DNA from: Sphingobium psychrophilum
GTDB lineage: Bacteria; Pseudomonadota; Alphaproteobacteria; Sphingomonadales; Sphingomonadaceae
Assembly: GCF_012927105.1 (NCBI RefSeq)
Contig: NZ_JABBFV010000003.1
Coordinates: forward strand, 273,990-337,989
Direction: 5' to 3'
Length of the DNA stretch: 64,000 nt
Shown here piece by piece: positions 50,537-58,954 of the stretch; within the stretch, counting starts at the first letter, position 1, and every line of letters starts with the position of its first letter. A program made the translations under genes and the position numbers. Below the pieces are notes generated by a model. The model was not told where the DNA came from, did no database searches, and worked only from the letters and a program-made list of their open reading frames with translations.

Positions 50537-52060
50537 ATGGCGCTCGGCCCCCGCCTCGACATTCGCCAGAGCCAGTCGCTCGTCATGACGCCCCAGCTTC
50601 AGCAGGCGATCAAGCTGCTGGCGCTGTCCAATCTGGAAATCGAAGCCTTCGTCGCGGGCGAACTGGAAAAGAACCCGCTGCTCGAACAATCGAGCGGCGA
50701 CGACGCCCCGCCCACGCCCGACGGCATCGACCGCATCGTGGACACCCCCACCCTGTCCGCAGAAACGGGCGCCAGCGACGATCTGATCGCACAGGGGTTG
50801 GGCGGCGCGGACAGCCCGCTCGACATAGATCATGGCGCAAGCAGCTTCATCGACGATGGACCCGGCGACCGCATGGCCGACGCCCATGGCACCGGCGGCG
50901 GCGGCATGGACGCGCTGTCGGGCGGCTACAGCGAGGACGCGCCCGATTTCGACAGTTTCGCCGCCCCCGACATCGGCCTTCAGGAACATCTGATGGGGCA
51001 GGCCCGCGCCGCGTGCACAGGCATGGACCTGTTCATCGCCACCCAACTCATCGGCCAAATCAGCGAGGCCGGCTATCTGGAGGCGAACCTGCTCCAGACC
51101 GCCCACGGCCTCGGCGTCCCCCTGTTCGACGTCGAGCGGGTGCTGGGCGTCATACACACATTCGATCCCACCGGCGTCGGCGCGCGCTCGCTGGCCGAAT
51201 GTCTGGCGCTCCAGGCGAAGGAGGCCGACCGCCACGATCCCTGCATGGCGCGGCTGCTCGCCAATCTCGACCTGCTGGCCAAGGGCGCGCTGCCCCAGTT
51301 GCGCCGCATCTGCGGCGTGGATGAGGAGGATATGGCCGACATGATCGCCGAACTGCGCGGCTATGATCCCAAGCCCGGCCTGCGCTTCGCCAACGATCGC
51401 GCCGCCCCGGTCACGCCCGACCTGTTCGTGCGGCCGACCAAGGACGGCTGGGCGATCGAGATCAACAGCGCCACCCTGCCCCGCGTCCTTATCAACCGCA
51501 GCTATTATGTCGAACTGTCCACCGGGCCGCAGGACAAGAGCGCCAAGGCGTGGCTCGCCGACTGCCTCGCCAGCGCCAACTGGCTGGTAAAGGCGCTGGA
51601 CCAGCGGCAAAAGACGATCATCAAGGTGGCGAGCGAGATCGTGCGCAGCCAGGAGGCCTTTTTCCAGCAGGGCGTCGCGCACCTCAAACCCCTGACCCTG
51701 CGTGCGGTCGCCGACACGATCGGGATGCACGAAAGCACCGTCAGCCGCGTGACTTCCAACAAATATCTCGCCTGTCCGCGTGGCCTCTACGAACTCAAAT
51801 ATTTCTTCACCAGCGGCGTGTCGTCATCGGGCGGCGATGGGGGCTCCGTCTCGGCCGAAGCGGTCAAGAGCCACATCAAGGCACTGATCGCCGCCGAAGA
51901 CCCGCAGGCGATCCTGTCCGACGACACTTTGGTCGACCTGCTCCGCGCCAAAGGCATGGACCTGGCCCGCCGCACCGTCGCCAAATATCGCGAGGCGCTG
52001 GGGATCGGTTCGTCGGTGCAAAGGCGGCGGCAGAAGGCGTTGAAGGGGAAGGCGGCGTAG
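50537..52060 (+). CDS. rpoN: RNA polymerase sigma-54 factor RpoN
   Basis: 507 aa. Region I starts at the N-terminus (RLDIRQSQSLVMTPQLQQAI, then LLALSNLEIEAFVAGELEKN). An acidic region II follows, then the core-binding domain, the HTH (LRAVADTIGMHESTVSRVTS) and the RpoN box ARRTVAKYREALG near the C-terminus. It directs transcription of enhancer-dependent promoters. ATG 50537 starts the conserved region; a longer frame from 50486 covers the leader hairpin and is rejected. It is downstream of lptB as in many proteobacteria. Confidence 0.95.
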   Translation: MALGPRLDIRQSQSLVMTPQLQQAIKLLALSNLEIEAFVAGELEKNPLLEQSSGDDAPPTPDGIDRIVDTPTLSAETGASDDLIAQGLGGADSPLDIDHGASSFIDDGPGDRMADAHGTGGGGMDALSGGYSEDAPDFDSFAAPDIGLQEHLMGQARAACTGMDLFIATQLIGQISEAGYLEANLLQTAHGLGVPLFDVERVLGVIHTFDPTGVGARSLAECLALQAKEADRHDPCMARLLANLDLLAKGALPQLRRICGVDEEDMADMIAELRGYDPKPGLRFANDRAAPVTPDLFVRPTKDGWAIEINSATLPRVLINRSYYVELSTGPQDKSAKAWLADCLASANWLVKALDQRQKTIIKVASEIVRSQEAFFQQGVAHLKPLTLRAVADTIGMHESTVSRVTSNKYLACPRGLYELKYFFTSGVSSSGGDGGSVSAEAVKSHIKALIAAEDPQAILSDDTLVDLLRAKGMDLARRTVAKYREALGIGSSVQRRRQKALKGKAA

Positions 52061-52177
52061 GCTGCGCGGAGCCGAATGGCTGCGAGTTAAGCGACGACGG
52101 TTGGCGGCCGATTTGGGTGGAAAGGGGACTGGCGGGTTTACAGGAGCAATTGTTGTAGAGCAGTCATAAAATCCACC

Positions 52178-52209
52178 GTCACCCCAGCGAAGGCTGGGGT
52201 CTCAGGCGG
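52178..52209. repeat. Family C REP-like repeat, left copy
   Basis: 32 bases containing the 7-bp hairpin CCCCAGC/GCTGGGG with a GAAG loop and a single-stranded tail TCTCAGGCGG. Confidence 0.85.
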
Positions 52210-52228
52210 CCGCGCGCTACGGTAGGGC

Positions 52229-52520
52229 ATGGCGCGAGGCGGCTACACCTATCATCATGACCAACAAGCCGAGGGGTGTTCTCTATATCGGCGTCACAGC
52301 CGACATTGCAGCACGCGCCGAACAAGATCGAAACGGCACTGGTTCGGCTTTTTGCAAAAAATACGGGCTGACCCGCTTGGTTCTAGCCGAGCCACATGAT
52401 GACATCATGCGCGCCATTACCCGCGAGAAGGCGCTCAAAGCCTGGAAGCGGGAATGGAAAATCCGGCTTGTCGAAGAGAGGAATCCAAGTTGGCGCGATA
52501 TGTCAGACGCTATCTCGTGA
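52229..52520 (+). pseudogene. GIY-YIG endonuclease-domain protein with apparent N-terminal frameshift
   Basis: A UvrC/URI-type GIY-YIG protein of about 96 aa. The main frame (52257-52520) encodes MTNKPRGVLYIGVTADIAAR, covering the YIG strand, the catalytic Arg region, then AITREKALKAWKREWK and ERNPSWRDM, typical of this small family. The expected preceding residues MARGGYTY, including the GIY half of the motif, are present at 52229-52252 but one base out of frame (TATCATCATG where TATATCATG would join the two frames). Either the gene starts at the internal ATG and lacks its first strand, or a one-base insertion has broken it. It lies alone inside inverted repeats. Confidence 0.72.
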
Positions 52521-52552
52521 CCGCCTGAGACCCCAGCCTTCGCTGGGGTGAC
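52521..52552. repeat. Family C REP-like repeat, right copy
   Basis: Exact inverted copy of 52178-52209, starting immediately after the GIY-YIG stop codon. Confidence 0.85.
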
Positions 52553-52640
52553 GATGAGGGAAACGGCCGCTTCCGGACAAAGGCACACCATGTTTTGAAG
52601 GCAAAAAATGGTCGTCTCCAGACCGTTAAGAAGCCTCCCC

Positions 52641-52961
52641 TCACCCCACCGGGTCGAGCAGGCACCCCCAGCCCGGCTTGAACCGCGCGGTGCGGCTGGC
52701 GAGCAGCGGCACGCTGGCTTCCACCGCGCGGCTGTCGGGTAGGTCGGTCAGGCGCACCAATTCCATGCCTGGTTCCTTGTCCGCGTCGCAACTGCCCATG
52801 TCGCGCCCTTCGACATAGCGGCAGGAACAGCCGATCCGCGCGCCATAGGCCGCGCCCAGGCGCGCCCGCGCGCTGAGCGTCGTCCATTGCCACGCGACAA
52901 GCGCGAGCAGCGCCAGAAGGAGCAAGCCGCCCGATAACCACCATTTCCGTCGAACCACCAT
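52641..52961 (-). CDS. Single-pass membrane protein with conserved-looking Cys, unknown
   Basis: 106 aa. One N-terminal membrane helix (WLSGGLLLLALLALVAW) and a small exported domain with four cysteines (IGCSCRY, GSCDA, GWGCLLDPVG), likely disulfide-bonded. I do not recognise the family. It is divergent from the serine hydrolase gene with 37 bases between the starts, so they may share a control region. Confidence 0.65.
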   Translation of the reverse strand: MVVRRKWWLSGGLLLLALLALVAWQWTTLSARARLGAAYGARIGCSCRYVEGRDMGSCDADKEPGMELVRLTDLPDSRAVEASVPLLASRTARFKPGWGCLLDPVG

Positions 52962-52998
52962 GGCCCTTTTCGATTCCGTTGCGTAAGGGCGGCGGCTT

Positions 52999-54123
52999 AT
53001 GCCGATCTATAGCCGAATCGTAAAGCGCCTTGGACTGGCGCTGGGCGCCGCGGGCGTCGTGGTCGCCGGGACGCTGGTCGTCCGCGCGGCCCCTGCCCCC
53101 GCGCCCGTCTATGCCGTGGCCAGCGACGCCGTCGTGGGCGCAGACGCGCTGCGCGCCGCGATCGACCCGCTGTTCGAGGATGAAGCGATGGGCGAGACGC
53201 GCGCCCTGCTGGTGATGCGCGACGGCCAGGTGATCGCGGAGCGCTACGCCCCCGGTTTCAGCCCCGACACTAAATTATTGTCCTGGTCGATCGCCAAGAG
53301 CGTGACCGCGGTGCTGGTCGGCCTGATGGTGTCGGACGGGCGGCTGGCGCTCGATTCGTCGGTGCCGGTCGCGGCCTGGAGCCAGCCGGGCGATCCACGC
53401 GGCAAGATCACCCTGCGCCAGTTGCTGCAAATGCGGTCAGGGCTGGACCATGTCGAGGATGGCGAACCGATCACCCGTGGCGATACGCCGCGCATGTTGT
53501 TCATGGACGGCGCGCAGGACATGCGCGCCTATGCCGAATCCAAGCCGATCGCCCATGCGCCGGGCGCGGTCTTTTCCTATTCGACCGGCAGCAGCGTCAT
53601 CCTGTCCGACCTGATGACGCGGATGCTGACCAGCAGCGCGGACCCCGCGGTGCGGCGGCGGGCGATGGCGACGTTCATCGACGGGCGGCTGAAGGCACCG
53701 GGCAACCTGCCCAGCCTGACTCCCGAATATGATGCGGCGGGCACGATGATCGGCGGCAGCATATTGCACATGACCGGGCGCGATTATGGGCGCTTTGGCG
53801 AATTGCTGCGCAACCACGGCCGATCGCCCAACGGCCATCAGATATTGCCGGAAAAATGGGTCGATTTCATGCGCACGCCATCGCCGCGCAACCCCGCCTA
53901 TGGCGCGCATCTGTGGCTCAACCGGGAAAGCAGCGAGAGCGCCCTGATGCCGGGCCGCGCGCCCGACAGCCTGTTCGGCTGCGTCGGGCATAACGGGCAA
54001 TATATATTGATCTCCCCATCGCAGCGGTTGACCGTGGTGCGGATCGGCATGTCGCCAGAGAAGGAACAGCGCGCCGCGGTGCGCGGCGCGCTGGCGCGGT
54101 TGATGGGGTTGTTTCCGGGGTAG
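52999..54123 (+). CDS. Serine hydrolase, beta-lactamase class C fold
   Basis: 374 aa with an N-terminal hydrophobic segment (about residues 10-32) that is a signal peptide or anchor. The active Ser lies in SWSIAKSVTAV (SxxK), with the Tyr motif in YSTGSS and the third motif near CVGHNGQYI. It belongs to the broad class-C beta-lactamase/D-aminopeptidase/esterase group and is probably a periplasmic hydrolase; beta-lactamase activity is not implied. It is followed by a repeat that also separates it from the convergent phzF-like gene. Confidence 0.87.
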   Translation: MPIYSRIVKRLGLALGAAGVVVAGTLVVRAAPAPAPVYAVASDAVVGADALRAAIDPLFEDEAMGETRALLVMRDGQVIAERYAPGFSPDTKLLSWSIAKSVTAVLVGLMVSDGRLALDSSVPVAAWSQPGDPRGKITLRQLLQMRSGLDHVEDGEPITRGDTPRMLFMDGAQDMRAYAESKPIAHAPGAVFSYSTGSSVILSDLMTRMLTSSADPAVRRRAMATFIDGRLKAPGNLPSLTPEYDAAGTMIGGSILHMTGRDYGRFGELLRNHGRSPNGHQILPEKWVDFMRTPSPRNPAYGAHLWLNRESSESALMPGRAPDSLFGCVGHNGQYILISPSQRLTVVRIGMSPEKEQRAAVRGALARLMGLFPG

Positions 54124-54145
54124 GGACAGCCGGTCTTACCTACAT

Positions 54146-54229
54146 CCGTTCGGGCTGAGCCTGTCGAAGCCCTGCCTTCTTCCGGCGTGGTAAAAAAGAA
54201 CAGCCCTTCGACAGGCTCAGGGCGAACGG
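54146..54229. repeat. REP-like inverted repeat, family A (copy 2)
   Basis: Arms CCGTTCGGGCTGAGCCTG and CAGGCTCAGGGCGAACGG, as at 1-106, with a loop of about 30 bases containing TAAAAAAGAAC. Placed between two convergent genes, it could end both transcripts. Confidence 0.88.
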
Positions 54230-54237
54230 AATGGGTG

Positions 54238-55047
54238 TCAGAGAAAAAAGCGCCCTTCGATCACGGTACGGCATTGACCGGTCAGGATGACGCGGTCCCC
54301 GGCCAGGGTGCAGCCCAGCCGCCCGCCCCGCGCCGATGCCTGATAGGCGCTGAGTTGCGCCTTACCCAGCCGCGCAGCCCAGAAGGGCACGAGCAGGCTA
54401 TGCGCCGATCCGGTGACGGGGTCTTCGTCCACGCCGCCGCCCGGCACGAAGACCCGGCTGACGATATCTCTGTCCTCGCCCGGCCCCGAACCCCTTGCCG
54501 TGGCGATCAGCATGACATCGCCATGGCGCTTGAGCGCCGCGAAATCGGGGGTGAGTGCGCGCACGGCGGCAGCATCGGGGAAGAGGAAAAGGCTGTAGCC
54601 GCCATCGTGCCAGTGTGATTCGACCGGTGCGCCGCCGAGGCCTGCCGCCAGCTCCGGCAGCGCCTTGGCCGCCATGTCCCAGGCGGGGAGCGACAACGCA
54701 TAGCCATCGCCATTGCGCGTGACGGTAAGGATGCCGGAATGGCGGGTACGGAAACGGATCTCTTCCCCCTGTAGCAACACATGCCCGCTGGCCAGCGTCG
54801 CATGGCCGCACAGTTTCACCTCCACCGTCGGGGTGAACCAGCGCAGGGCGTAATCTGCATCGGGATCATCCGACGTCGGCACGGTAAAGGCGGTTTCGGA
54901 AAGGTTATTCTCCGCCGCAATGGCCTGAAGTACAGCGTCGTCGAGCCAGGCGTCGAGCGGCATCACCGCGGCGGGATTGCCGGTGAAGGCCGCGTCGGCA
55001 AAGGCATCGACCTGGGTGAAGGCTAGGCTGGTCACGGGTCTGGTCAT
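54238..55047 (-). CDS. PhzF-family isomerase-like protein
   Basis: 269 aa, diaminopimelate-epimerase-like fold in two similar halves. The N-terminus has FTQVDAFADAAFTGNPAAVM, the catalytic Glu is in AAENNLSETAF (about E51), and the second half has DEDPVTGSAHSLLVPFWA and RGGRLGCTLAGDRVILTG. The reaction is unknown for most PhzF relatives, and no phenazine genes are nearby. ATG 55047 has AAGGATC at good spacing; the longer open frame upstream is antisense to the permease and is rejected. Confidence 0.88.
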   Translation of the reverse strand: MTRPVTSLAFTQVDAFADAAFTGNPAAVMPLDAWLDDAVLQAIAAENNLSETAFTVPTSDDPDADYALRWFTPTVEVKLCGHATLASGHVLLQGEEIRFRTRHSGILTVTRNGDGYALSLPAWDMAAKALPELAAGLGGAPVESHWHDGGYSLFLFPDAAAVRALTPDFAALKRHGDVMLIATARGSGPGEDRDIVSRVFVPGGGVDEDPVTGSAHSLLVPFWAARLGKAQLSAYQASARGGRLGCTLAGDRVILTGQCRTVIEGRFFL

Positions 55048-55109
55048 GGGCTGATCCTTATGCATTTGCGCCGTGATGGCGCGGCGGGATGGCCAAGAAC
55101 AGGGCCAGT

Positions 55110-56894
55110 TCAGCCCAGAAGGACTAATGCGCTGCACACCGCGAGGCCAACGACGATGTTGATCGGCACGCCGATCCGCACGAAATCGGCAAAGCGATAA
55201 TCGCCCGCGGCATAGACCAGCGCATTGGTCTGATAGCCGATCGGCGTTGCGAAACAGGCCGATGCGCCGATCATCAGCGCGATCACCAAGGGGCGCGGCT
55301 CCACGCCCAACTGGTGCGCCAGCGCGATGGTGATCGGCGTCAGCAGCGCCGCCACCGCATTGTTGCTGAGCAGTTCCGACAGGATGAGGGCCGCGAAATA
55401 GACGATGAAGACAAGCGTCCAGGCCGGTGCGACCTCCATCAATGGCGTGATCCAGCCGACCATCAGCGTGACGCTGCCCGCCTGCTCCAGCGCCAGCCCC
55501 ACGGCCAGCATCGCGAAGATCAGGATCAGCGTGTCGCCATCGATCGCGCCCCAGGCTTCTTCCGGGTCGATGCAGCGGGTGACCAGGATCAGGCCGACCG
55601 CGATCACGGCGGCCATGCCGATGCCCACCACGTCGAAGGCGGACAGCAGCACCGCGCCCGCCATCGCCGCCATCGCGATCCACGCCTTGCGCGGGCGGAA
55701 GGCGCGGGTGCGGCTGATGTCGACGCCGATCAGGTGTGGATTATCCTTCAGCGCGCGCATGGCATCGTCACCGCCGGCCACCAGCAACCGGTCCGCGCCG
55801 CGAACGCGCGTTTCGGCGAGGTCCGGACCCGGCAAATGCCGCGCGCGATGGATGCCGATGATCCGCACCCGCAGCGCATGAAGGAAAGGAATGTCGCCCA
55901 ACCGCTCGCCGATCGACGGGTGGCTGGGCGCGACCATCGCCTCGACGACGGTGCCGTCCTGCGCGCTGGTGCGCGAATCGGCGGCGACGCCCAGCTCGAA
56001 CTGGCCCGATTCGCGCAGCGTCATGATCGCCGCGCCATCCGCCCGCACGATCAGATGGTCGCCGGATCGCAATTCCTCCGTCTCCAGCCCCTGCCGCCTT
56101 ATGTCACCGCTCCGTTTGAGGCCGAGCAATTGCACCGATCGTCCGAACAGCCCCAAAGCGCCGATTTCGCGCCCGATATCCTCGCTGTCCTGCGGCACGA
56201 CCAGTTCGGTCAGATAATCCTGCACCGCCGTCCCGCCATTCTCGCCCGCGATCGACGGAGGGTCGCTGGGCAGCAGGAAGGATAGGCAGAGCAGCGCCAC
56301 GATGCCCGCCGCAGCGCCCGCCGCGCCATAAAGCGTGATGTCGAAAATGCCGAACCGGTCCATGCCCTGATCGGCGGCGATACCGGCGACGACCAGGTTC
56401 GTGGAGGTGCCGACCAGCGTCAGGCAGCCGCCCAGCACCGCGATGACGTTCATCGGGATCAACAGCTTCTTGACCGGGTAGCCGGTCGCCTGCGCCAGTT
56501 TGAACATGATCGGGATCAACAGCACGACGACCGGCGTGTTGTTGAGGAAGGCCGACAGCAGCAGCGCACCCAGCGCCACTTCGGCCAGCGCAATGCGCGG
56601 ATGCCGCTCCGCACGGGTCATGATGAGGTCGGCGACGCGGCCGATGACGCCGGTGCGCACCAGCGCGCCCGACAGGACGAACATTGCGCCCACCGTCAGC
56701 GGCGCACTGTTCGAAAAGACGGAGAACATCGCCTTTTCATCCAGCATCCCGAATATGCCATAGGCGCAGGCGCCGACCACGGCGATGACGGTTGGCGAAT
56801 AGCGTTCGCGCACGAAGGCGACGAACATGCAGGCGAGGATCAGCAGGCCGATTTCCGCGCGGTAGACGCCCAGCAGCGCGGTGATGAAATGCAT
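55110..56894 (-). CDS. SLC13-family permease with two RCK_C (TrkA-C) domains
   Basis: 594 aa. Two blocks of membrane helices (about residues 1-180 and 400-594) flank a soluble middle with two TrkA-C-like domains (YLTELVVPQDSEDIGREIGA and VEAMVAPSHPSIGERLGDIP). Anion-permease signature regions TLVGTSTNLVVAG and LSNNAVAALLTPITIALAHQ carry the paired NT/NN loops of the DASS/ArsB superfamily. It is likely an organic-acid or anion transporter; the substrate is unassigned. ATG 56894 has GGGGGATTC upstream. It is monocistronic. Confidence 0.88.
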   Translation of the reverse strand: MHFITALLGVYRAEIGLLILACMFVAFVRERYSPTVIAVVGACAYGIFGMLDEKAMFSVFSNSAPLTVGAMFVLSGALVRTGVIGRVADLIMTRAERHPRIALAEVALGALLLSAFLNNTPVVVLLIPIMFKLAQATGYPVKKLLIPMNVIAVLGGCLTLVGTSTNLVVAGIAADQGMDRFGIFDITLYGAAGAAAGIVALLCLSFLLPSDPPSIAGENGGTAVQDYLTELVVPQDSEDIGREIGALGLFGRSVQLLGLKRSGDIRRQGLETEELRSGDHLIVRADGAAIMTLRESGQFELGVAADSRTSAQDGTVVEAMVAPSHPSIGERLGDIPFLHALRVRIIGIHRARHLPGPDLAETRVRGADRLLVAGGDDAMRALKDNPHLIGVDISRTRAFRPRKAWIAMAAMAGAVLLSAFDVVGIGMAAVIAVGLILVTRCIDPEEAWGAIDGDTLILIFAMLAVGLALEQAGSVTLMVGWITPLMEVAPAWTLVFIVYFAALILSELLSNNAVAALLTPITIALAHQLGVEPRPLVIALMIGASACFATPIGYQTNALVYAAGDYRFADFVRIGVPINIVVGLAVCSALVLLG

Positions 56895-57287
56895 AGAATC
56901 CCCCGTCGGATCGCGTGGTCGCGTGTCCATCCACGGGTGGAACGAAATGGGCCAGCCATGGTTGCATGGCTGGCCCGTGTCGCGGCGTTTAGGGACGTTT
57001 TGACCGTCAATTCACACTTTTTAATCGCAGCGTTTTTCGAGAAAAACGCTTTGGCGCGTAATGACGCTCCCTGTGCTTACGCTCTGCCGCTTGCCCTCTC
57101 GCGGGCGATGTTCGTCATGCTATCGTAGTGGAGCCGAGTCGTCTCGCATCGAATCGACATTGGGCGCGGGATTCGCGCGGCTCGCCGCGTCGAAGTTGCC
57201 GACCTCCGTTCGTTTCGATCGCAGTCGAGAAACGGGCAACGCCGCGCTACACGCTTCTCGACACGCTCGAAGCGAACGGGCTTGGAG
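56895..57287. other. Intergenic region with palindrome and repeat, no gene
   Basis: 393 bases between the SLC13 permease and aroC. It holds a near-perfect palindrome AGCGTTTTTC/GAAAAACGCT with a 2-base loop at 57029-57050 and the family B repeat at 57206-57279. Short open frames here have no ribosome sites or recognisable products. Confidence 0.7.
57206..57279. repeat. REP-like inverted repeat, family B (copy 3)
   Basis: CCGTTCGTTTCGATCGCAG and CTTCTCGACACGCTCGAAGC facing each other, ending nine bases before the aroC stop. Confidence 0.82.
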
Positions 57288-58367
57288 TTATTCCTTTTCC
57301 TCACCACATTGCGCGCGGTGCAGCAGCTTCTGGTCGGCCAGCACCAGCGCCATCATCGCCTCGACCACCGGCACGCCGCGAATACCGACGCAGGGATCGT
57401 GACGGCCCTTGGTGATGATGTTGGACGCTTCGCCTTCCCGCGTCACCGTTTCGACCGGGATCAGGATCGAGCTGGTCGGCTTGAAGGCGATGCGCACCTT
57501 GACCGGCTGGCCGGTGGCAATGCCCCCGGCGATGCCGCCGGCATGGTTGGCAAGGAAGACCGGGCCGTCGTTACCGGGGCGCATCGGGTCCGCATTCTGC
57601 TCGCCGCGCAGGTTGGCGGCGGCGAAACCGTCGCCGATCTCGACGCCCTTGACCGCGTTGATGCTCATCATCGCGCTCGCCAGTTCGCTGTCGAGCTTGG
57701 CATAGAGCGGCGCCCCCCAACCGGCGGGGACGCCCGATGCGATACATTCGACCACCGCGCCGAGCGAAGAGCCATCCAGCCGCGCATCGTCGACCAGCTT
57801 TTCCCAGCGCTTCGCCGCTTCCGCGTCAGGGCAAAAGAAGGGGTTCTGGCCGATCTGCGATGGGTCGAAATTCGCATAATCGATCGCGTCGCCACCGATG
57901 GCGCTGACATAGGCGAAGATATCCACTTCAGGGATGACCGCGCGCGCGACCGCGCCCGCCGCGACCCGGCTGGCCGTCTCGCGTGCCGAGGAGCGCCCAC
58001 CGCCGCGATAGTCGCGAAAGCCATATTTTGCGTCATAGGCGTAATCGGCATGGCCGGGGCGGTATGCCTTGGCGACGTCCGAATAATCCTTCGACCGCTG
58101 GTCGGTATTCTCGATCATCAGGCTGATCGGCGTGCCGGTGGTCCGCCCTTCGAACACGCCCGACAGGATGCGCACTTCGTCCGCTTCGCGCCGCTGGGTG
58201 GTGAATTTTGACGTGCCGGGCTTGCGCAGGTCCAGCCATGGCTGGATGTCGCTTTCGCTGAGCGACAAACCCGGCGGGCACCCGTCCACCACCGCACCGA
58301 TGGCAGGACCATGGCTTTCGCCCCAGGTGGTGAAGCGGAAGACGCGACCGAAACTGTTGAAACTCAT
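57288..58367 (-). CDS. aroC: Chorismate synthase AroC
   Basis: 359 aa. FMN-dependent enzyme that converts EPSP to chorismate. The signature [18 protein letters not shown] is near the N-terminus (residues about 17-34), then [19 protein letters not shown] and later [20 protein letters not shown] and [18 protein letters not shown]. Full length. Its ATG overlaps the stop of the DUF2442 gene (ATGA), so the two are coupled. Ordinary core gene. Confidence 0.97.
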   Translation of the reverse strand: MSFNSFGRVFRFTTWGESHGPAIGAVVDGCPPGLSLSESDIQPWLDLRKPGTSKFTTQRREADEVRILSGVFEGRTTGTPISLMIENTDQRSKDYSDVAKAYRPGHADYAYDAKYGFRDYRGGGRSSARETASRVAAGAVARAVIPEVDIFAYVSAIGGDAIDYANFDPSQIGQNPFFCPDAEAAKRWEKLVDDARLDGSSLGAVVECIASGVPAGWGAPLYAKLDSELASAMMSINAVKGVEIGDGFAAANLRGEQNADPMRPGNDGPVFLANHAGGIAGGIATGQPVKVRIAFKPTSSILIPVETVTREGEASNIITKGRHDPCVGIRGVPVVEAMMALVLADQKLLHRAQCGEEKE

Positions 58368-58717
58368 TCTGCTGCTTCGCTATCCCAATCGGAGCCGAAA
58401 CGCTGCGCCATATAGCGCAGGCTGCCGAAACGGCCGGCCATCAGGCCCTCCACGGTCAAGTCGGCGTCCAGTTCTTCCCAATGCAGGCCGAATCCGGCCC
58501 CTGCAATCTCGACCTTGTCCAGTTGATCGGCGCTCGCCTGCTCCAGCCCTTGCCCCAAGGTGGCCGGGAAGGAGAAGGTGGCCCCGCTGACCAGATCGAT
58601 CACGACATGGCCGCTGTCCCGGTCATAGCGCGCAGCACGAGCGCGCGGCTTGATCGCCAGATCATGCTCGCCGCGCCTGACGGCTTCTTCGAACTGCGTC
58701 TGGGTCAACTCACCCAT
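58364..58717 (-). CDS. DUF2442-domain protein, possible partner of the DUF4160 protein
   Basis: 117 aa. Starts [20 protein letters not shown]; the DUF2442 region includes [20 protein letters not shown] and [20 protein letters not shown]. It overlaps the DUF4160 gene by eight bases upstream and aroC by four bases downstream. DUF4160-DUF2442 pairs are common in bacterial genomes and have been suggested to be toxin-antitoxin modules; no function is proven. ATG 58717; the longer frame from 58900 runs through the partner gene and is rejected. Confidence 0.82.
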   Translation of the reverse strand: MGELTQTQFEEAVRRGEHDLAIKPRARAARYDRDSGHVVIDLVSGATFSFPATLGQGLEQASADQLDKVEIAGAGFGLHWEELDADLTVEGLMAGRFGSLRYMAQRFGSDWDSEAAE

Positions 58718-58949
58718 GAATGTCTCGCCACCTTTCGAGCAGATAGTCCCGCTTTTCTCGCACAATATAGAGAGCGCGTCGACTCTCGCGCCGGTCTGCC
58801 CCGACGATCCGCACCACTTCTGCCGAACCATCCTGCCCCAAAAGGGCGATCCTGGTTTCGCCATCCCCGAACACATGAACATGCGGCGGCGGATGGTCAT
58901 CCGTGTAGATCACAACCCGCAGATTGCCTTCACGCAGGACCGTCGGCAC
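58710..58949 (-). CDS. DUF4160-domain protein
   Basis: 79 aa, full-length for the family: MPTVLREGNLRVVIYTDDHP, then PPHVHVFGDGETRIAL and [20 protein letters not shown]. The HPPPHVHV motif is the family hallmark. It is coupled to the DUF2442 gene by an eight-base overlap and starts eight bases after the fabI stop. Function unknown; toxin-like behaviour is only suggested for the pair. Confidence 0.85.
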   Translation of the reverse strand: MPTVLREGNLRVVIYTDDHPPPHVHVFGDGETRIALLGQDGSAEVVRIVGADRRESRRALYIVREKRDYLLERWRDIHG

Positions 58950-58954
58950 GTTTC

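Larger units (their letters stand above)
52178..52552. mobile_element. Repeat-bounded GIY-YIG unit (REP doublet carrying a nuclease gene)
   Basis: Bounded by 32-base perfect inverted repeats: the left copy 52178-52209 begins GTCACCCCAGCG and ends TCTCAGGCGG; the right copy 52521-52552 is its exact complement. Each copy also folds on itself (CCCCAGC/GCTGGGG). The only cargo is the GIY-YIG gene, whose stop codon directly abuts the right repeat. No target-site duplication was evident by eye. Confidence 0.72.

Noticed and set aside
52999..54123. Naming the serine hydrolase a beta-lactamase resistance gene
   Set aside because: The class-C fold includes many esterases and peptidases; no feature supports antibiotic hydrolysis specifically.
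55048..55683. N-terminal extension of the PhzF frame
   Set aside because: It lies antisense-like within the SLC13 permease gene; a good ribosome site exists at 55047.
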